The notes beneath the pieces were generated by a model, which made no database searches, was not told the origin of the DNA, and saw only the letters and a program-made list of their open reading frames with translations. Of a DNA stretch of 56,976 bases, positions 16,253-25,437 are shown in pieces. Both the position numbers and the translations under genes were made by a program. Origin of the DNA: UBA1546 sp049302185 (GTDB lineage: Bacteria > Nitrospirota > Thermodesulfovibrionia > Thermodesulfovibrionales > UBA1546); NCBI GenBank assembly GCA_049302185.1, contig JBAQLV010000002.1, positions 1 through 56,976 of the forward strand, given 5' to 3'. Within the stretch, counting starts at the first letter, position 1. Each line of letters opens with the position of its first letter.

Positions 16253-17032
16253 TTACTTTTCCGGCGCTATCTCAAAGACAAAACTCTGAAGCGCTTCTCC
16301 GCCGTGGCCGTCAGAAACAACAACCGCAACTTCTGCCTTCCCTTTAAAATCCTGCAGGACAATCCACTGAATCAAGCCTGTTGTTTTCTCAATAGTCATG
16401 CCTGAAGGAGCAGTTTTCAGAGAATAGGCAAGAGCATCATTGTCAGGATCTATTGCTTTAACCTGATAAGAAAACTTTTGGTTTTCAAGCCTGCCATAGG
16501 TCGGAGAAGAAGTTATTTCAGGGAAAGAATTGCCTATTATTACTTTCATTAGGCCGCTGCTCCCTTTCACCTTCCCGTCATCAGGGATTACATTCAGGGA
16601 GATATTATCACCCCTTTTAAAATTCTCTTTTGCCAAAACAAGCGAATCAGATGTCTCAGAGAGAGGCTCGTCATTTTTAAACCACTGGTATATAAGCTTG
16701 ATTTCATCTCCGTCAGGGTCTGTTGCCTTTGTAGTTACTTTGATAGTGTCCCCTGTCTTTGGATAAAGGGGAATAACATCAATATAATCAACGCGTGGCG
16801 GCTGGTTAGGACTTGCATCAGCAGGGGAAATCGCTTTTTCCCCTTGTTCTGGAGTTACAGTCTTAACCTCCTGCGGCGGCGCAACATTTACCGGTTTTGG
16901 CTGCTCTTTGCCTTTACATGCCACAAGGAAAATGCAAAATGAAAAAATCAAAATGCAAAATTGTGGAGAAAAAAATCTCCTTAACTTTGAACTTTGTCCC
17001 GACTTATTCGGGATGAACTTTGAACTTTCCAT
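16253..17032 (-). CDS. Lipoprotein with Ig/cadherin-like domains, last gene of the pilus cluster
   Basis: A 259-residue protein with a type II signal peptide: hydrophobic FCILIFSFCIFLVAC ending in a lipobox cysteine (about residue 39). Then a Pro/Glu linker and two beta-sandwich-like domains follow. The first contains DPDGDEIKLIYQWFKND and the second DPDNDALAYSLKTAPSG, both typical of Ig- or cadherin-like repeats that bind calcium. An AGGGTGA precedes the ATG by 8 bases and overlaps the end of the PilX-like gene. The signal-peptide region is encoded by AAATGCAAAATG / GAACTTTG word repeats. It may anchor or stabilise pilus-tip components. Confidence 0.75.
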   Translation of the reverse strand: MESSKFIPNKSGQSSKLRRFFSPQFCILIFSFCIFLVACKGKEQPKPVNVAPPQEVKTVTPEQGEKAISPADASPNQPPRVDYIDVIPLYPKTGDTIKVTTKATDPDGDEIKLIYQWFKNDEPLSETSDSLVLAKENFKRGDNISLNVIPDDGKVKGSSGLMKVIIGNSFPEITSSPTYGRLENQKFSYQVKAIDPDNDALAYSLKTAPSGMTIEKTTGLIQWIVLQDFKGKAEVAVVVSDGHGGEALQSFVFEIAPEK

Positions 17033-17587
17033 TTATTGTATCACCCTGTAAATCGCCTCTGTGCGTCCTATGTTAGTTGAACCAGTTGTCTCTGTTGCCT
17101 GTGAAATTATAGAGTAAAAGATATACTTTGTTGCCGAGCCTCCTGTGCCGCCGCCAGATAAAGCAGGAGGAGGAGGGAATTTAAGAGCGCCTCCGTAACC
17201 GGGGATTGGTTTGTTGCCAAGACACTTGATTGTTGTGGTTATGGTATATGTCCCGTCTGCTGTTCTTGCAGTAATTATTCCTGTATCCGTTGTGTTGGCA
17301 CAGCCAAGCGCATTATTAATATTGGTGCCACCTGTAACTCCAACATCATTTGGCAGTGCAGTTGTGGTTAAGTATACGTTTATAACTCCGGTACCATATT
17401 CAACTCCGCCGTTTGCTGCCTCATAAACAGTGCTGAACTGTCTGTTTATTATGTTTGTCTGGAAGCCCTTTGTAAAAAGATACGTAAGGCTGCTTATCAG
17501 CATTAGCACAACAACAGTGATAACCAGCGCTGTGACTAATGCTATTCCAGATTCTTTAGAGTTATTGTCTGCTCTATTTTTCGCCAT
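17033..17587 (-). CDS. PilX-like minor pilin assembly protein
   Basis: A 184-residue protein with a charged leader, then SGIALVTALVITVVVLMLIS, the PilX N-terminal pattern with a hydrophobic helix at about residues 14-36. The rest is a small Ser/Thr/Gly-rich domain with one Cys pair. PilX-like proteins prime or cap type IV pili with PilV, PilW, FimT and PilY1, all encoded immediately upstream. Its start overlaps the 3' end of the PilW-like gene by 46 bases, indicating coupled expression. Confidence 0.75.
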   Translation of the reverse strand: MAKNRADNNSKESGIALVTALVITVVVLMLISSLTYLFTKGFQTNIINRQFSTVYEAANGGVEYGTGVINVYLTTTALPNDVGVTGGTNINNALGCANTTDTGIITARTADGTYTITTTIKCLGNKPIPGYGGALKFPPPPALSGGGTGGSATKYIFYSIISQATETTGSTNIGRTEAIYRVIQ

Positions 17588-18603
17588 TTATAATACCTCT
17601 GCTCAGGGCTCAGTGTTACGGACTTGCTCTGTCCGCTTAAGTCCTCAAAAAGTGTAATAGGCGTTGGTACCTGAAAATCCCTCCGGGTACTGTTCTGGAC
17701 AATCATGCCTACCTTAACAAGCCTTAATTTTTTTGTTCCGCAGTCTGTTCCTGCCTGCCATGTCAGGTTCCCGGTTGAGGTGTTGATGCAGCCAAACCTG
17801 TAAGCCAAATCCCTCACACAGTCAAGCATGGGCTGATAGGATGTTGTTGTGGTACTGGACACACTTCTTGACAGCTTTTTTACTTCGCTTCCTGCGGTGT
17901 CTGGGGCGCACATTGCAGGCCTGTCTGTAGTGTAATCCCGAAGCGCATATTTAGTTTCATAGCATTCAAGGTCTGGGTCTGATTCATATGGCGTCCAGTA
18001 TGCAATGTTATCTACCTGAGTGCCGCAGGTTGACGACAGAGCATTGCTGTCATTTACTGTTGTACGCTCCAAGCGGCTTCTGTCTGTGCTGCTTATCACC
18101 ACCACATTCTTCCCTGACGGTATGTCTGATGTGCTCAGAATACATCCACTTCTAACATAACCCCATTTGCCTGCATATTGGTCATTACCCGCTGCTGTGC
18201 TGTGGATTGTGAGCACGCCGCCTGACTCACTGATAGCAGGAGTGCAGGTTCCGGTTTTAGGCGCGCCGAAACCTGCTGTTTGTATCTCCTTAAGCAGAGG
18301 CCATACAACATTTATCACATCCATCTCTGTCTTTGCAGTTTTTCTCTCTGACGTCGCCTGCTTTAAAAAAGCATTGTAAACAGAATATATCATGCTGATT
18401 ATTATCGTGAATATAACGAGTGTAATCATCAGCTCAACGAGGGTAGTGCCTGCGCGATTCAGGATGCACGATGCATGTCGTCGGAGCGACCCTTCGCGTA
18501 GACCCACTCCAGGATGCATGATACCCCCCTTTACTTCCCCCCTTAGCAAGGGGGGACTGGGGGGGGGTGTATCCTGTAACTTGTATCCTGTATCCTTCAT
18601 CAT
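17542..18603 (-). CDS. PilW-like minor pilin with a repeat-encoded leader
   Basis: A 353-residue prepilin-like protein. The methylation motif is AGTTLVELMITLVIFTIII at about residues 52-70, with Glu at +5 after the Gly. The preceding leader of about 50 residues is unusually long because it is encoded by word repeats: a CCCCCCTT hairpin element giving SPPLLRGEVKGG and GATGCA-type words giving RRHASCIL. GAGGA just before the ATG supports translation from 18603; an internal ATG at 18519 is possible. The mature part has several Cys and Thr/Ser-rich loops. Prepilin peptidase would cut after the Gly. Confidence 0.78.
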   Translation of the reverse strand: MMKDTGYKLQDTPPPSPPLLRGEVKGGIMHPGVGLREGSLRRHASCILNRAGTTLVELMITLVIFTIIISMIYSVYNAFLKQATSERKTAKTEMDVINVVWPLLKEIQTAGFGAPKTGTCTPAISESGGVLTIHSTAAGNDQYAGKWGYVRSGCILSTSDIPSGKNVVVISSTDRSRLERTTVNDSNALSSTCGTQVDNIAYWTPYESDPDLECYETKYALRDYTTDRPAMCAPDTAGSEVKKLSRSVSSTTTTSYQPMLDCVRDLAYRFGCINTSTGNLTWQAGTDCGTKKLRLVKVGMIVQNSTRRDFQVPTPITLFEDLSGQSKSVTLSPEQRYYKWRKIEQTITLKNLE

Positions 18604-18610
18604 GTATCCT
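18460..18610. repeat. Composite word-repeat element inside the PilW-like 5' end
   Basis: GATTCAGGATGCACGATGC (18465 on) is followed by AGGATGCATGAT, then a CCCCCCTTTACTTCCCCCC hairpin block (18523-18570) and then TATCCTG/TATCCT words to about 18607. Similar CCCCCCTT blocks are at 19380-19424 and 24995-25040. Confidence 0.8.
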
Positions 18611-18611
18611 C

Positions 18612-19451
18612 TTATGATTCCGTCCCTATCGTCTTATCCACAACAATTGATACGCTTTTGACTACAGCGGTTCCATTCTGTATCTTTGTTTGAACACCCG
18701 CAGTTGTCGTATCTGTCGGCTCAGGGTCAATCCAGTAAACCGAAACGAATATCTTTCTCCTGTCGGTATTTGTGCCTGCATTACAGGCCATATAGGCAAC
18801 GCTCCACACTGCATAATATGTTGTATTGCGGTAAGACCTTATAGGATTTATGCTGTCATAGGCAGAGCCTGCGGCATTTGGGTGATCAATGTTTGGAAAG
18901 TCTGTGCCGGTTGTAATGTCCACTTTCCCTGAATCACCACAATCAGCATCAACCCATGTCTTATTTTCACAATAGTTTCTATCATAAAGATACAACTTAT
19001 TCGCTGTGCCGTTCCATGGATTTGTCAATATAGTCAAGCCAGTTGCGTCAGATGAAAGATTAACTTGAGGTGAACCACCACTGCAAGTTACTGGTGGACT
19101 TGTTGTTGTATTACACCCTCTTAGATTTGCGCTGCCGTCAAACCCAACACACCGTGAACTTCCTGACCTCGGCTGTATGAGCGTGTTGTCAGACATCCTC
19201 TGCAGCCTTTCAGCAACATCCATTGCCATTGTATAAGCGGTGTTGTTTCTTTCAATGGAAAGATTTGTCTGGATGATTGTGCTTGCCCAGCCAAAAAATC
19301 CAAGGGAGACTATCAGAATAATAGTCGTTGCAATAACAAGCTCTATAAGAGTAAAACCTGCACTATGCCCTGCAAACACACCCCCCTTTACTTCCCCCCT
19401 TAACAAGGGGGGACTGAGGGGGGTATTCCCCTGTGTCTTATCGCTTTTCAT
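18612..19451 (-). CDS. PilV-like minor pilin
   Basis: A protein of about 279 residues from the ATG at 19451, which has AAGGATACAAT before it; an upstream start at 19466 is less likely. The prepilin motif GFTLIELVIATTIILIVS is preceded by a leader containing SPPLLRGEVKGG, encoded by the CCCCCCTT hairpin repeat at 19380-19424. The mature domain has six or more cysteines in a Ser/Thr/Asn-rich background, like pilus-tip pseudopilins. It lies between FimT- and PilW-like genes in the same direction. Confidence 0.78.
   Translation of the reverse strand: MKSDKTQGNTPLSPPLLRGEVKGGVFAGHSAGFTLIELVIATTIILIVSLGFFGWASTIIQTNLSIERNNTAYTMAMDVAERLQRMSDNTLIQPRSGSSRCVGFDGSANLRGCNTTTSPPVTCSGGSPQVNLSSDATGLTILTNPWNGTANKLYLYDRNYCENKTWVDADCGDSGKVDITTGTDFPNIDHPNAAGSAYDSINPIRSYRNTTYYAVWSVAYMACNAGTNTDRRKIFVSVYWIDPEPTDTTTAGVQTKIQNGTAVVKSVSIVVDKTIGTES
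19380..19424. repeat. CCCCCCTT hairpin repeat inside the PilV-like leader
   Basis: ACCCCCCTTTACTTCCCCCC, a TTAACAA loop, then GGGGGGACTGAGGGGGGT: a strong hairpin repeated nearly identically at 18523-18570 and 24995-25040. On the reverse strand it encodes PLSPPLLRGEVKGG. This is a widely dispersed bacterial repeat type. Confidence 0.85.
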
Positions 19452-20043
19452 ATTGTATCCTTCCACCGTTGCTTATTATTATTGTTTTCCTCGGCTCATT
19501 ATCATCATCCGTCGAACCAGTAAAAGCTCCATTCCCATTTGTATCATACCAAATGGTAAAAGTTGTATTCCCGAGCAGCCATGAGCTGCTTTTGGGAATC
19601 CCTTTTCTGTCAAACCAGAGTTCATTGCCGGCAGGCCCTGAAATCTTCACATTGGTTGACAGAGTAACGCTTGAATTCGCTATATCGGAAGTGGTTTCAC
19701 CCGAATCTTTCTTAAAATTGCGGTAAGATAAGTCGCAAGTTTCTCCTCCGGGACAGTCGCTGTCTTGAAAGCATGCGGTGGTTGTTGTGGTGCTGCACCT
19801 TCCCCTATCGTTCAGCTTTACCATTTTATAGCTTGTGGCGCTGACAATAACTATAGCATGAGGAACCTGTGCAAGTGACTTGAGCTTTACATCCTCAATG
19901 TCCGCCAAAAGCCTATCCCTGCTCTCTGCCACCCTTGTATCCCTCATAAACCATGAAACATCCATAGTCACAAAAAGGGCAACTATCCCGATAATTGCAA
20001 GGACAATTATTAGTTCTACTAATGTTACGCCGGTACGGTTCAT
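19438..20043 (-). CDS. FimT/GspH-like minor pilin with a Cys-rich module
   Basis: A protein of about 201 residues from the ATG at 20043 (MNRTGVTLVELIIVLAIIG), giving a short conventional prepilin leader cut after Gly. An upstream in-frame ATG at 20064 adds seven residues encoded by a word repeat. The mature part has a GspH-like beta domain interrupted by a Cys-rich insert, CSTTTTTACFQDSDCPGG, resembling modules in the PilY1 protein next door. It is probably a pilus-tip or priming subunit. Confidence 0.8.
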   Translation of the reverse strand: MNRTGVTLVELIIVLAIIGIVALFVTMDVSWFMRDTRVAESRDRLLADIEDVKLKSLAQVPHAIVIVSATSYKMVKLNDRGRCSTTTTTACFQDSDCPGGETCDLSYRNFKKDSGETTSDIANSSVTLSTNVKISGPAGNELWFDRKGIPKSSSWLLGNTTFTIWYDTNGNGAFTGSTDDDNEPRKTIIISNGGRIQYEKR

Positions 20044-20137
20044 AGTTATAAATCCAAATTCCAAAATCCCAATGCCAAATGAATGTCAAAGTTATAAGTC
20101 CAAATTATTTGAACTTTGGGCTTTGAAATTTGTCATT
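20041..20137. repeat. CAAATTCC / TTTGAACTTTG word-repeat spacer
   Basis: Between pilY1 and the FimT-like gene lies a run of related words: AAATCCAAATTCCAAAATCC, AATGTCAAAGTT, AAGTCCAAATT, then GAACTTTGGGCTTTGAAATT. The two halves are imperfect inverted copies. It probably folds and may lower read-through within the operon. Confidence 0.65.
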
Positions 20138-20138
20138 T

Positions 20139-23100
20139 TCACTTCACTATCCACAGCACATATCCGCTTTTTGCGGGCAGGCTTGGGTTTATTGTTGTGC
20201 CGGGCAAGCCGCCGCTGACCTGTGTAATGACTTTATAGGTATCGCCTGCCAAGGGCAGCGCCACAAGGCTTTCCCCCAATGGAGGCACGCCTATTCCAAG
20301 GTTTACTGATGCCTTTATCTCCAGACCCCCTGCAGAGACGCTTGTCCCTCCTGCAAGGAATATCGTAGGCTGAACATAAGCAGTGCCTGTTGTGTAATGC
20401 AGGCTTATCAGGTGCGCATTGCCTCCAAGACTGCAGACAGTTGATGTCGGCTGGAAAGATGTATAGTCAGCAAGCCCGCCTGCAACGAATGGTTTTGAAA
20501 ACATCTTCTGCCCTTTAATTCCCCGTCTCCAGCCCTTACATCCCAGTCCACTGCATCCGTTACTTGCATTGATATTGTTCTCAATACATGTAATGGCATC
20601 GGTGTCAATCTTATTGGTGCAGTCATATGGTGAGGTTGGAACACCTAAGCCTGATATTTTTGCATTGTTTACTTTGAGAATAACCTTGTTATCAATACAA
20701 GTGCCTCCTGCCGGGCATTGACTGTCAAGCGAGCATGACTGGGATGTATTGTTGCTGCACACCTTATTTGTTCCGCAGCTCCCGGGACAGTTGCCATTTG
20801 AATCACAGGGAATCGTGCTCATAAGCTGTCCTGCGCAGAAACAGCCTGCTTCCACTGCCTTCGCTTCTGTAAATTTGATATTGCTTGTATCAAGAAAATT
20901 GGCAACGGGATCATTATATGTGCAGGAGGCGCCTCCGCTTTTCCAGCAAGCATCAGGCTCCTTTACGCCGTAAAGATATTCCAGATAGCCAGTTACCGGA
21001 TCACAAGTTCCTGAAGAACAATCCGAGTTTTCAGTGCATACAGTTGTTGAAGAAGTACAATAGGCAGTAGGGGTTACATGCTCAAGGCTTAGATATAAAC
21101 CTGTTCCGAAATAAAGCCATTTAGCGCCGGCAGCATCCTGTGCTACCTCAGAAGCGGCAAAAATTGGCCTTCCGGCATTAACTACGGTTTCTATGTCCCA
21201 GTCTGAAACCGTGGTCTGATACTTTGGGGTAACTGGAGGACCGGCATTATCACCATCCCTTATCCTCAGCCTGTAAAACTTCCCTGTCTGGGTTGCGCCT
21301 GTGCCGCCGTAAGTGCCGAAATAAATATCATCAACCTGATAATCGCTGTCAAAATCAACAGCCGTCATGTCACCAACAGCAACACCTTTATTTTCAGCGA
21401 CATCAGTGCCTACAGGAAGGGTAGCAGAAAGGGATCCCGTCCTCAAATCAAAAACATAGATGTTTGGCCTGTCGGTTTTATAATTAACTTTATTTGTTGT
21501 AACGCTCGTTGGTCCGCTGCCAAAGAGTAAATACCATGTGCCGTTTTTAGCTGAATCTCCGAGCCTCACAACCGCAGGCGTGCCTGTTGTAAGGGCGCCG
21601 TCAGGCAATGGCATTTCCCATAGAAGTTTAGGGCTTGTCGGATTGGTAATGTCAAGCACAAATATAGATGAACTCCATGTGTTGGTTCCGACAGTTATCT
21701 GCCTTCCTCCAATACCCATTGCGCCGATGAGGAGCCTTCTCCACACACAGTTTGTGCCGTCAGCATCACAGGTTCTAGCATCAGTAGCGCTACCTGAACC
21801 AGCGCCAAATCCATTTTTATTATAGTCCACAGAGGCATCAACAACAGTGAACCTTGCATCCACCATCGGTATATGGCAGTATGACTCTTCGCAATACCAC
21901 CTGAGATACGGCACGGCATTATATGGTATATACGCCCAGAGTTCCTTTCCTATATCAGAAGGAGGGGCAGAATCCGATGTCGGCGGGTCATCAGAAAACC
22001 TTGCTGGCTGATAGCCGTCTGTAACGTCTCCGCCTGTTGTTGAAGGAGGACTTATATCTTTAATCTTGCTTACCTTAAATGCATGCACCATTCCATCGTT
22101 TGCGCCAACAATAACAATTGGCGTTGCGTTTTTAATTGTATCGCTTCCTTTAAAATTCTTGTATGAATTGTCGCTATATGTAACATCATATCCATTGACA
22201 GCGGAATTAGGAGAAATCCTCGGGGTTGAATAAACAATGTCACCGAGCTTTAGAGTTTTTATTATGTCTCTGCCTGACTCACACTTGCTGTTTGTGCATG
22301 TCTCCCCTGAAAAACAGTCAGAAGGAGAACCGCAGTCTCTCTTGCATTCGCCTCCTGAACAGGTGTGTCCCGCAGGACAGTCTGCCGTATCAGGGTCGGT
22401 TGCAGAGTACGGACATTTATGCCTTATTCTGTAAGTGCCGCCCGGACCGCTTGTGGTGCCTGTAGTAGTATATGGATTATCAAAGCCGCGAATATATTTT
22501 ATTACAGAGGATGGGCAACCGTACGTGGTTTCGTCACAGTCCTTAATGCAGGAGAAAGTATCAGTGCCGGCAATAGCAGCTTCATCCGTATTATAAACGT
22601 CACATTTGTCAGTAGTGACACAGGGACTATGATCAACCGTACAGTCAGCATCTGTTGTGCAGGAACGGGTGATGTCAAGAGAGCATCTAGTATTCCCTTC
22701 TGCTGCCGTGCAATATCCATAATCGGGCAGAACACAGCTCGTAGTGTCAGAAGCGCCAGTGCATGAAGTGGACTGTGCAGTGGTACAATAATAACAGTTA
22801 GAATCTGAACTGCATCCCCTTTCAATGCTGTATGTGTTCCTGAGGTCATAACAATAATTACAGGACGCGTTAGCTTCTGCTGGAGTAGCACCACCACACC
22901 ATTTTGTTGTTTTGTTGCTGCAATAACTCCCAGGACTCCAGTATGGCTCTAAAGTAGAGGCGAGCGCTGTAGTAAAATCATACATCTGTAAACTTGTAAC
23001 TTCCCCTGTTGTATTCCCAATGCCAACCTTAATATTCCTCTTGTCAGAATCGGTCTGATCAGGGTTTCTGCTGAGAAGCTTTGTCTGTGCATTCCAGATA

Positions 23101-25073
23101 GCAAGAATATTGTCATTGAGTTTTGTCGTAACCTTTGAATCAGTTGGGTCACAGGTGTCAATTGTAAGATACGGCGATTCATTTTTTACCGCAAAAGTCC
23201 TGCCCTTATATGCGACAAGGGTCGGGTCATAATAAAACGAAAGTATTTTGTCTTTTTTAAGGTCAAGCCAGCCTGTGTTCATGGTGTCCTCACGGAGGTT
23301 TGCGCCTGAGTCAGACCAGAGGAGCCTGAGATACCCAATCCACCTTAAAGAAGTGTTTTCTCTTTTCGGATAAAAGTATGCCTGAGTTAGCGTTGAGGAT
23401 TCCCTTGTCTGCGTTGTGAGCGTTGCGACTGTTGACGCAGATGCGGATGTTGAAAGGATGTTTAATATCGCTTCTTCCAGTGCAGTGTAAAGACTGTTAG
23501 GGTCGCTTACTGCAATGTATTTTCCGCCACCTACAGTGCGCGATGCATAAGTAAGCTGGTCTGCATTTCCTGAGCCTGACAGAAAACTTGTATGGACAAC
23601 ATAAGTTCTGATATTCTGAGTGCCTGTTTCAGAGCTGAGATCGCTGTTATAGGCATGGCAGGTGTTTTTTGAAAAGGAATCTGTGTAAGTTAAAGAAGTG
23701 CAGTTTGAGTGTAATGGGGAAATATCATATGTGGTTCCAAGATTAGCACCTGATGTTATAAAAATAGCAAAGCTCTTTCTGCATGACTTTGCAGGGTCAT
23801 TGCTCCATATATACGGTTTCTGGGTGTAATTATCATTATCAACATAAGCAAGAGTGGCGTTATATGTATCGCTGAAATAATCAACTATATCCTCCATCAT
23901 CTCGCCAAGATAAAGGTTATTGCCATCACTTGGCGGAGCCTTTGAAATGGCATTTAAAAGAGTTTTAAAAAGCTCTGTCTTACTGGTGGACGAACAGTCG
24001 CCTCCACCTGTGACATCACAAAGGATGTCACTCTGTTTGTCTGCTCCATTGCTCCACCTTCTCATGCCGAACCGAGGTGCATCTGAATCATAAGTATAGT
24101 TCTGGTCTTTGTCTGCATATTTCTGAATAATGCCGTAGCGGACTTCTTCTTGACATATCCCACCTGATGAACAGTCGCCGTTTACAGTGCATACTTTTGT
24201 CGAGTCATTGCTGCAAACCTTGCTGAATTTCATCGCAACATCTTTATTGTTTACGAGAGTAGTGGTAGAACTACATCCGGTGTTAGATGTGCACGTGCAT
24301 GTTGAAGTCCCATATTTTGCAGTTATAGTCAGACCTGTTGGTAGGCTTCCTGTGTATTTAGAAAGAGTAAAGGTGTAGGTGTTATAATTAGTTCCGCCTG
24401 TAAAGACACTAGTGCAGACACTCAAAGCCTGAGTACCATCTTTCCACTGCCCATAGCTTATAGGTGTGCGGCTGCCGTTAAAATCACCTGAATATGTAAA
24501 CACGTTTCCAGCGCCGCTGCTTGCTCCTGTGTCTGGCCAGCCAAACCCAATAAGCGCCTTTCTTGCCACATCAATTGAACTCATTAGCGCCCAGTTAAGA
24601 ACATTCCCTGAGATACAGCCAAGGTCAGAGGATGATGGCGTACACATAGGGGACGGCTTATAAAAATATTTATTAGTTAAATCATATTTATAATAAACTC
24701 CGGCGCTTGTATCAAAAAAGCCGTAATATGTATTGGCTGAGTTATAGGTGGCTGAGTATGCCCTTTTCATTACGTTATCGCTTCTTTCAAAAACCAGCAT
24801 TATATTTGGCGGAGTATTCGGGTCTGTAACAAACGGCGGAAGGTAGCAGTAATCAGCCATCTGGGGAGCGGCATAAGTTTGAGAGGGGAAGGTAAAGGTA
24901 AAGGTAAAGGTTAAGATTAAGAAGGTCAAAAGAAATAGCGTGTAGCGGGTAACACGATGCAGGATACACAATGCATGATGCATGATGCAGGATGACCCCC
25001 TTTTACTTCCCCCCTTGCTAAGGGGGGACAGAGGGGGGTTGTATTTTGAATCTTGTAGTTGCTGATTGCTCAT
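20139..25073 (-). CDS. pilY1: PilY1-like type IV pilus tip adhesin
   Basis: A 1,644-residue exported protein, larger than typical PilY1 (about 1,160). An AGGTGA before ATG 25073 fixes the start. The N-terminal about 70 residues are a repeat-encoded leader (PLSPLSKGG, then ALCILHRV) and a hydrophobic LFLLTFLILTFTFTFTF signal. A von Willebrand-like region (about 80-560) precedes a Cys-rich stretch with repeated C..DC..G..C modules (about 730-960). The C-terminal beta-propeller has IVVGANDGMVHAFK and DYQVDDIYFGTYGG. PilY1 caps the pilus and binds surfaces or calcium. It is the first gene of the minor-pilin cluster. Confidence 0.9.
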   Translation of the reverse strand: MSNQQLQDSKYNPPLSPLSKGGSKRGSSCIMHHALCILHRVTRYTLFLLTFLILTFTFTFTFPSQTYAAPQMADYCYLPPFVTDPNTPPNIMLVFERSDNVMKRAYSATYNSANTYYGFFDTSAGVYYKYDLTNKYFYKPSPMCTPSSSDLGCISGNVLNWALMSSIDVARKALIGFGWPDTGASSGAGNVFTYSGDFNGSRTPISYGQWKDGTQALSVCTSVFTGGTNYNTYTFTLSKYTGSLPTGLTITAKYGTSTCTCTSNTGCSSTTTLVNNKDVAMKFSKVCSNDSTKVCTVNGDCSSGGICQEEVRYGIIQKYADKDQNYTYDSDAPRFGMRRWSNGADKQSDILCDVTGGGDCSSTSKTELFKTLLNAISKAPPSDGNNLYLGEMMEDIVDYFSDTYNATLAYVDNDNYTQKPYIWSNDPAKSCRKSFAIFITSGANLGTTYDISPLHSNCTSLTYTDSFSKNTCHAYNSDLSSETGTQNIRTYVVHTSFLSGSGNADQLTYASRTVGGGKYIAVSDPNSLYTALEEAILNILSTSASASTVATLTTQTRESSTLTQAYFYPKRENTSLRWIGYLRLLWSDSGANLREDTMNTGWLDLKKDKILSFYYDPTLVAYKGRTFAVKNESPYLTIDTCDPTDSKVTTKLNDNILAIWNAQTKLLSRNPDQTDSDKRNIKVGIGNTTGEVTSLQMYDFTTALASTLEPYWSPGSYCSNKTTKWCGGATPAEANASCNYCYDLRNTYSIERGCSSDSNCYYCTTAQSTSCTGASDTTSCVLPDYGYCTAAEGNTRCSLDITRSCTTDADCTVDHSPCVTTDKCDVYNTDEAAIAGTDTFSCIKDCDETTYGCPSSVIKYIRGFDNPYTTTGTTSGPGGTYRIRHKCPYSATDPDTADCPAGHTCSGGECKRDCGSPSDCFSGETCTNSKCESGRDIIKTLKLGDIVYSTPRISPNSAVNGYDVTYSDNSYKNFKGSDTIKNATPIVIVGANDGMVHAFKVSKIKDISPPSTTGGDVTDGYQPARFSDDPPTSDSAPPSDIGKELWAYIPYNAVPYLRWYCEESYCHIPMVDARFTVVDASVDYNKNGFGAGSGSATDARTCDADGTNCVWRRLLIGAMGIGGRQITVGTNTWSSSIFVLDITNPTSPKLLWEMPLPDGALTTGTPAVVRLGDSAKNGTWYLLFGSGPTSVTTNKVNYKTDRPNIYVFDLRTGSLSATLPVGTDVAENKGVAVGDMTAVDFDSDYQVDDIYFGTYGGTGATQTGKFYRLRIRDGDNAGPPVTPKYQTTVSDWDIETVVNAGRPIFAASEVAQDAAGAKWLYFGTGLYLSLEHVTPTAYCTSSTTVCTENSDCSSGTCDPVTGYLEYLYGVKEPDACWKSGGASCTYNDPVANFLDTSNIKFTEAKAVEAGCFCAGQLMSTIPCDSNGNCPGSCGTNKVCSNNTSQSCSLDSQCPAGGTCIDNKVILKVNNAKISGLGVPTSPYDCTNKIDTDAITCIENNINASNGCSGLGCKGWRRGIKGQKMFSKPFVAGGLADYTSFQPTSTVCSLGGNAHLISLHYTTGTAYVQPTIFLAGGTSVSAGGLEIKASVNLGIGVPPLGESLVALPLAGDTYKVITQVSGGLPGTTINPSLPAKSGYVLWIVK
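24953..25060. repeat. Word-repeat block encoding the PilY1 leader
   Basis: GATGCAGGATACACAATGCA and further GCATGATGC words (24956-24992) are followed by the CCCCCCTT hairpin block (24995-25040) and TTTTGAATCTTG. Next to it, at 24890-24915, are five tandem GGTAAA/GTAAAG units that encode the LTFTFTFTF core. Confidence 0.8.
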
Positions 25074-25076
25074 ATT

Positions 25077-25280
25077 TCACCTCTCCTCATTAACCCTTGT
25101 GCCGCGCTCTTGCACCTCCGAGGTGCAAGAGATTTCTGCCTTAGAGAAATATTTTTCATCGCACTGCTGACAAACAAGGGCAGGGACATTCTCAAGCAGA
25201 ACAAGATTATCCCCCCATCTAAAATCAAAATTTACAGTCCTTTTTTCTAATGTTCCTTTGCAGTAAAAACACCTATCCAT
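25077..25280 (-). CDS. YgiT-type zinc-finger protein (MqsA-like antitoxin part)
   Basis: A 67-residue protein from the ATG at 25280, which has GGGAGG 7 bases upstream. Cysteines at 4, 7, 37 and 40 (CFYC ... CQQC) form the YgiT zinc site. Such proteins are usually antitoxins paired with a DUF4258-type toxin, which is not visible here. The last 20 residues depart from the family and are encoded by a perfect hairpin, CTCTTGCACCTC / GAGGTGCAAGAG (25104-25128), so the C-terminus looks altered by a small insertion. A decayed frame lies immediately upstream. Confidence 0.75.
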   Translation of the reverse strand: MDRCFYCKGTLEKRTVNFDFRWGDNLVLLENVPALVCQQCDEKYFSKAEISCTSEVQERGTRVNEER

Positions 25281-25301
25281 TGTTTTTCCTCCCAATAAAA
25301 C

Positions 25302-25437
25302 TCATTTATTGGCTCTGATTCCATGGACAGCATCAACAAACGCTTTGATAGGCTGTATATCGTCGTCATATTAAATCTCATTGGCATCACTGCCTTCCTC
25401 ATAAAGACATTCTTCTTTTAGAAGTTGCAACTTTCAT
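25302..25437 (-). pseudogene. Decayed small gene upstream of the YgiT gene
   Basis: From ATG 25437 (MKVATSK) one reading shifts by one base to give EECLYEEGSDANEI, a TAA, then YDDDIQPIKAFVDAVHGIRA to the TGA at 25302. The distance from start to stop is not a multiple of three and there is one internal stop. The amino acid text is coherent, so this is probably a small antitoxin-like gene that has decayed. Family not recognised. Confidence 0.45.
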
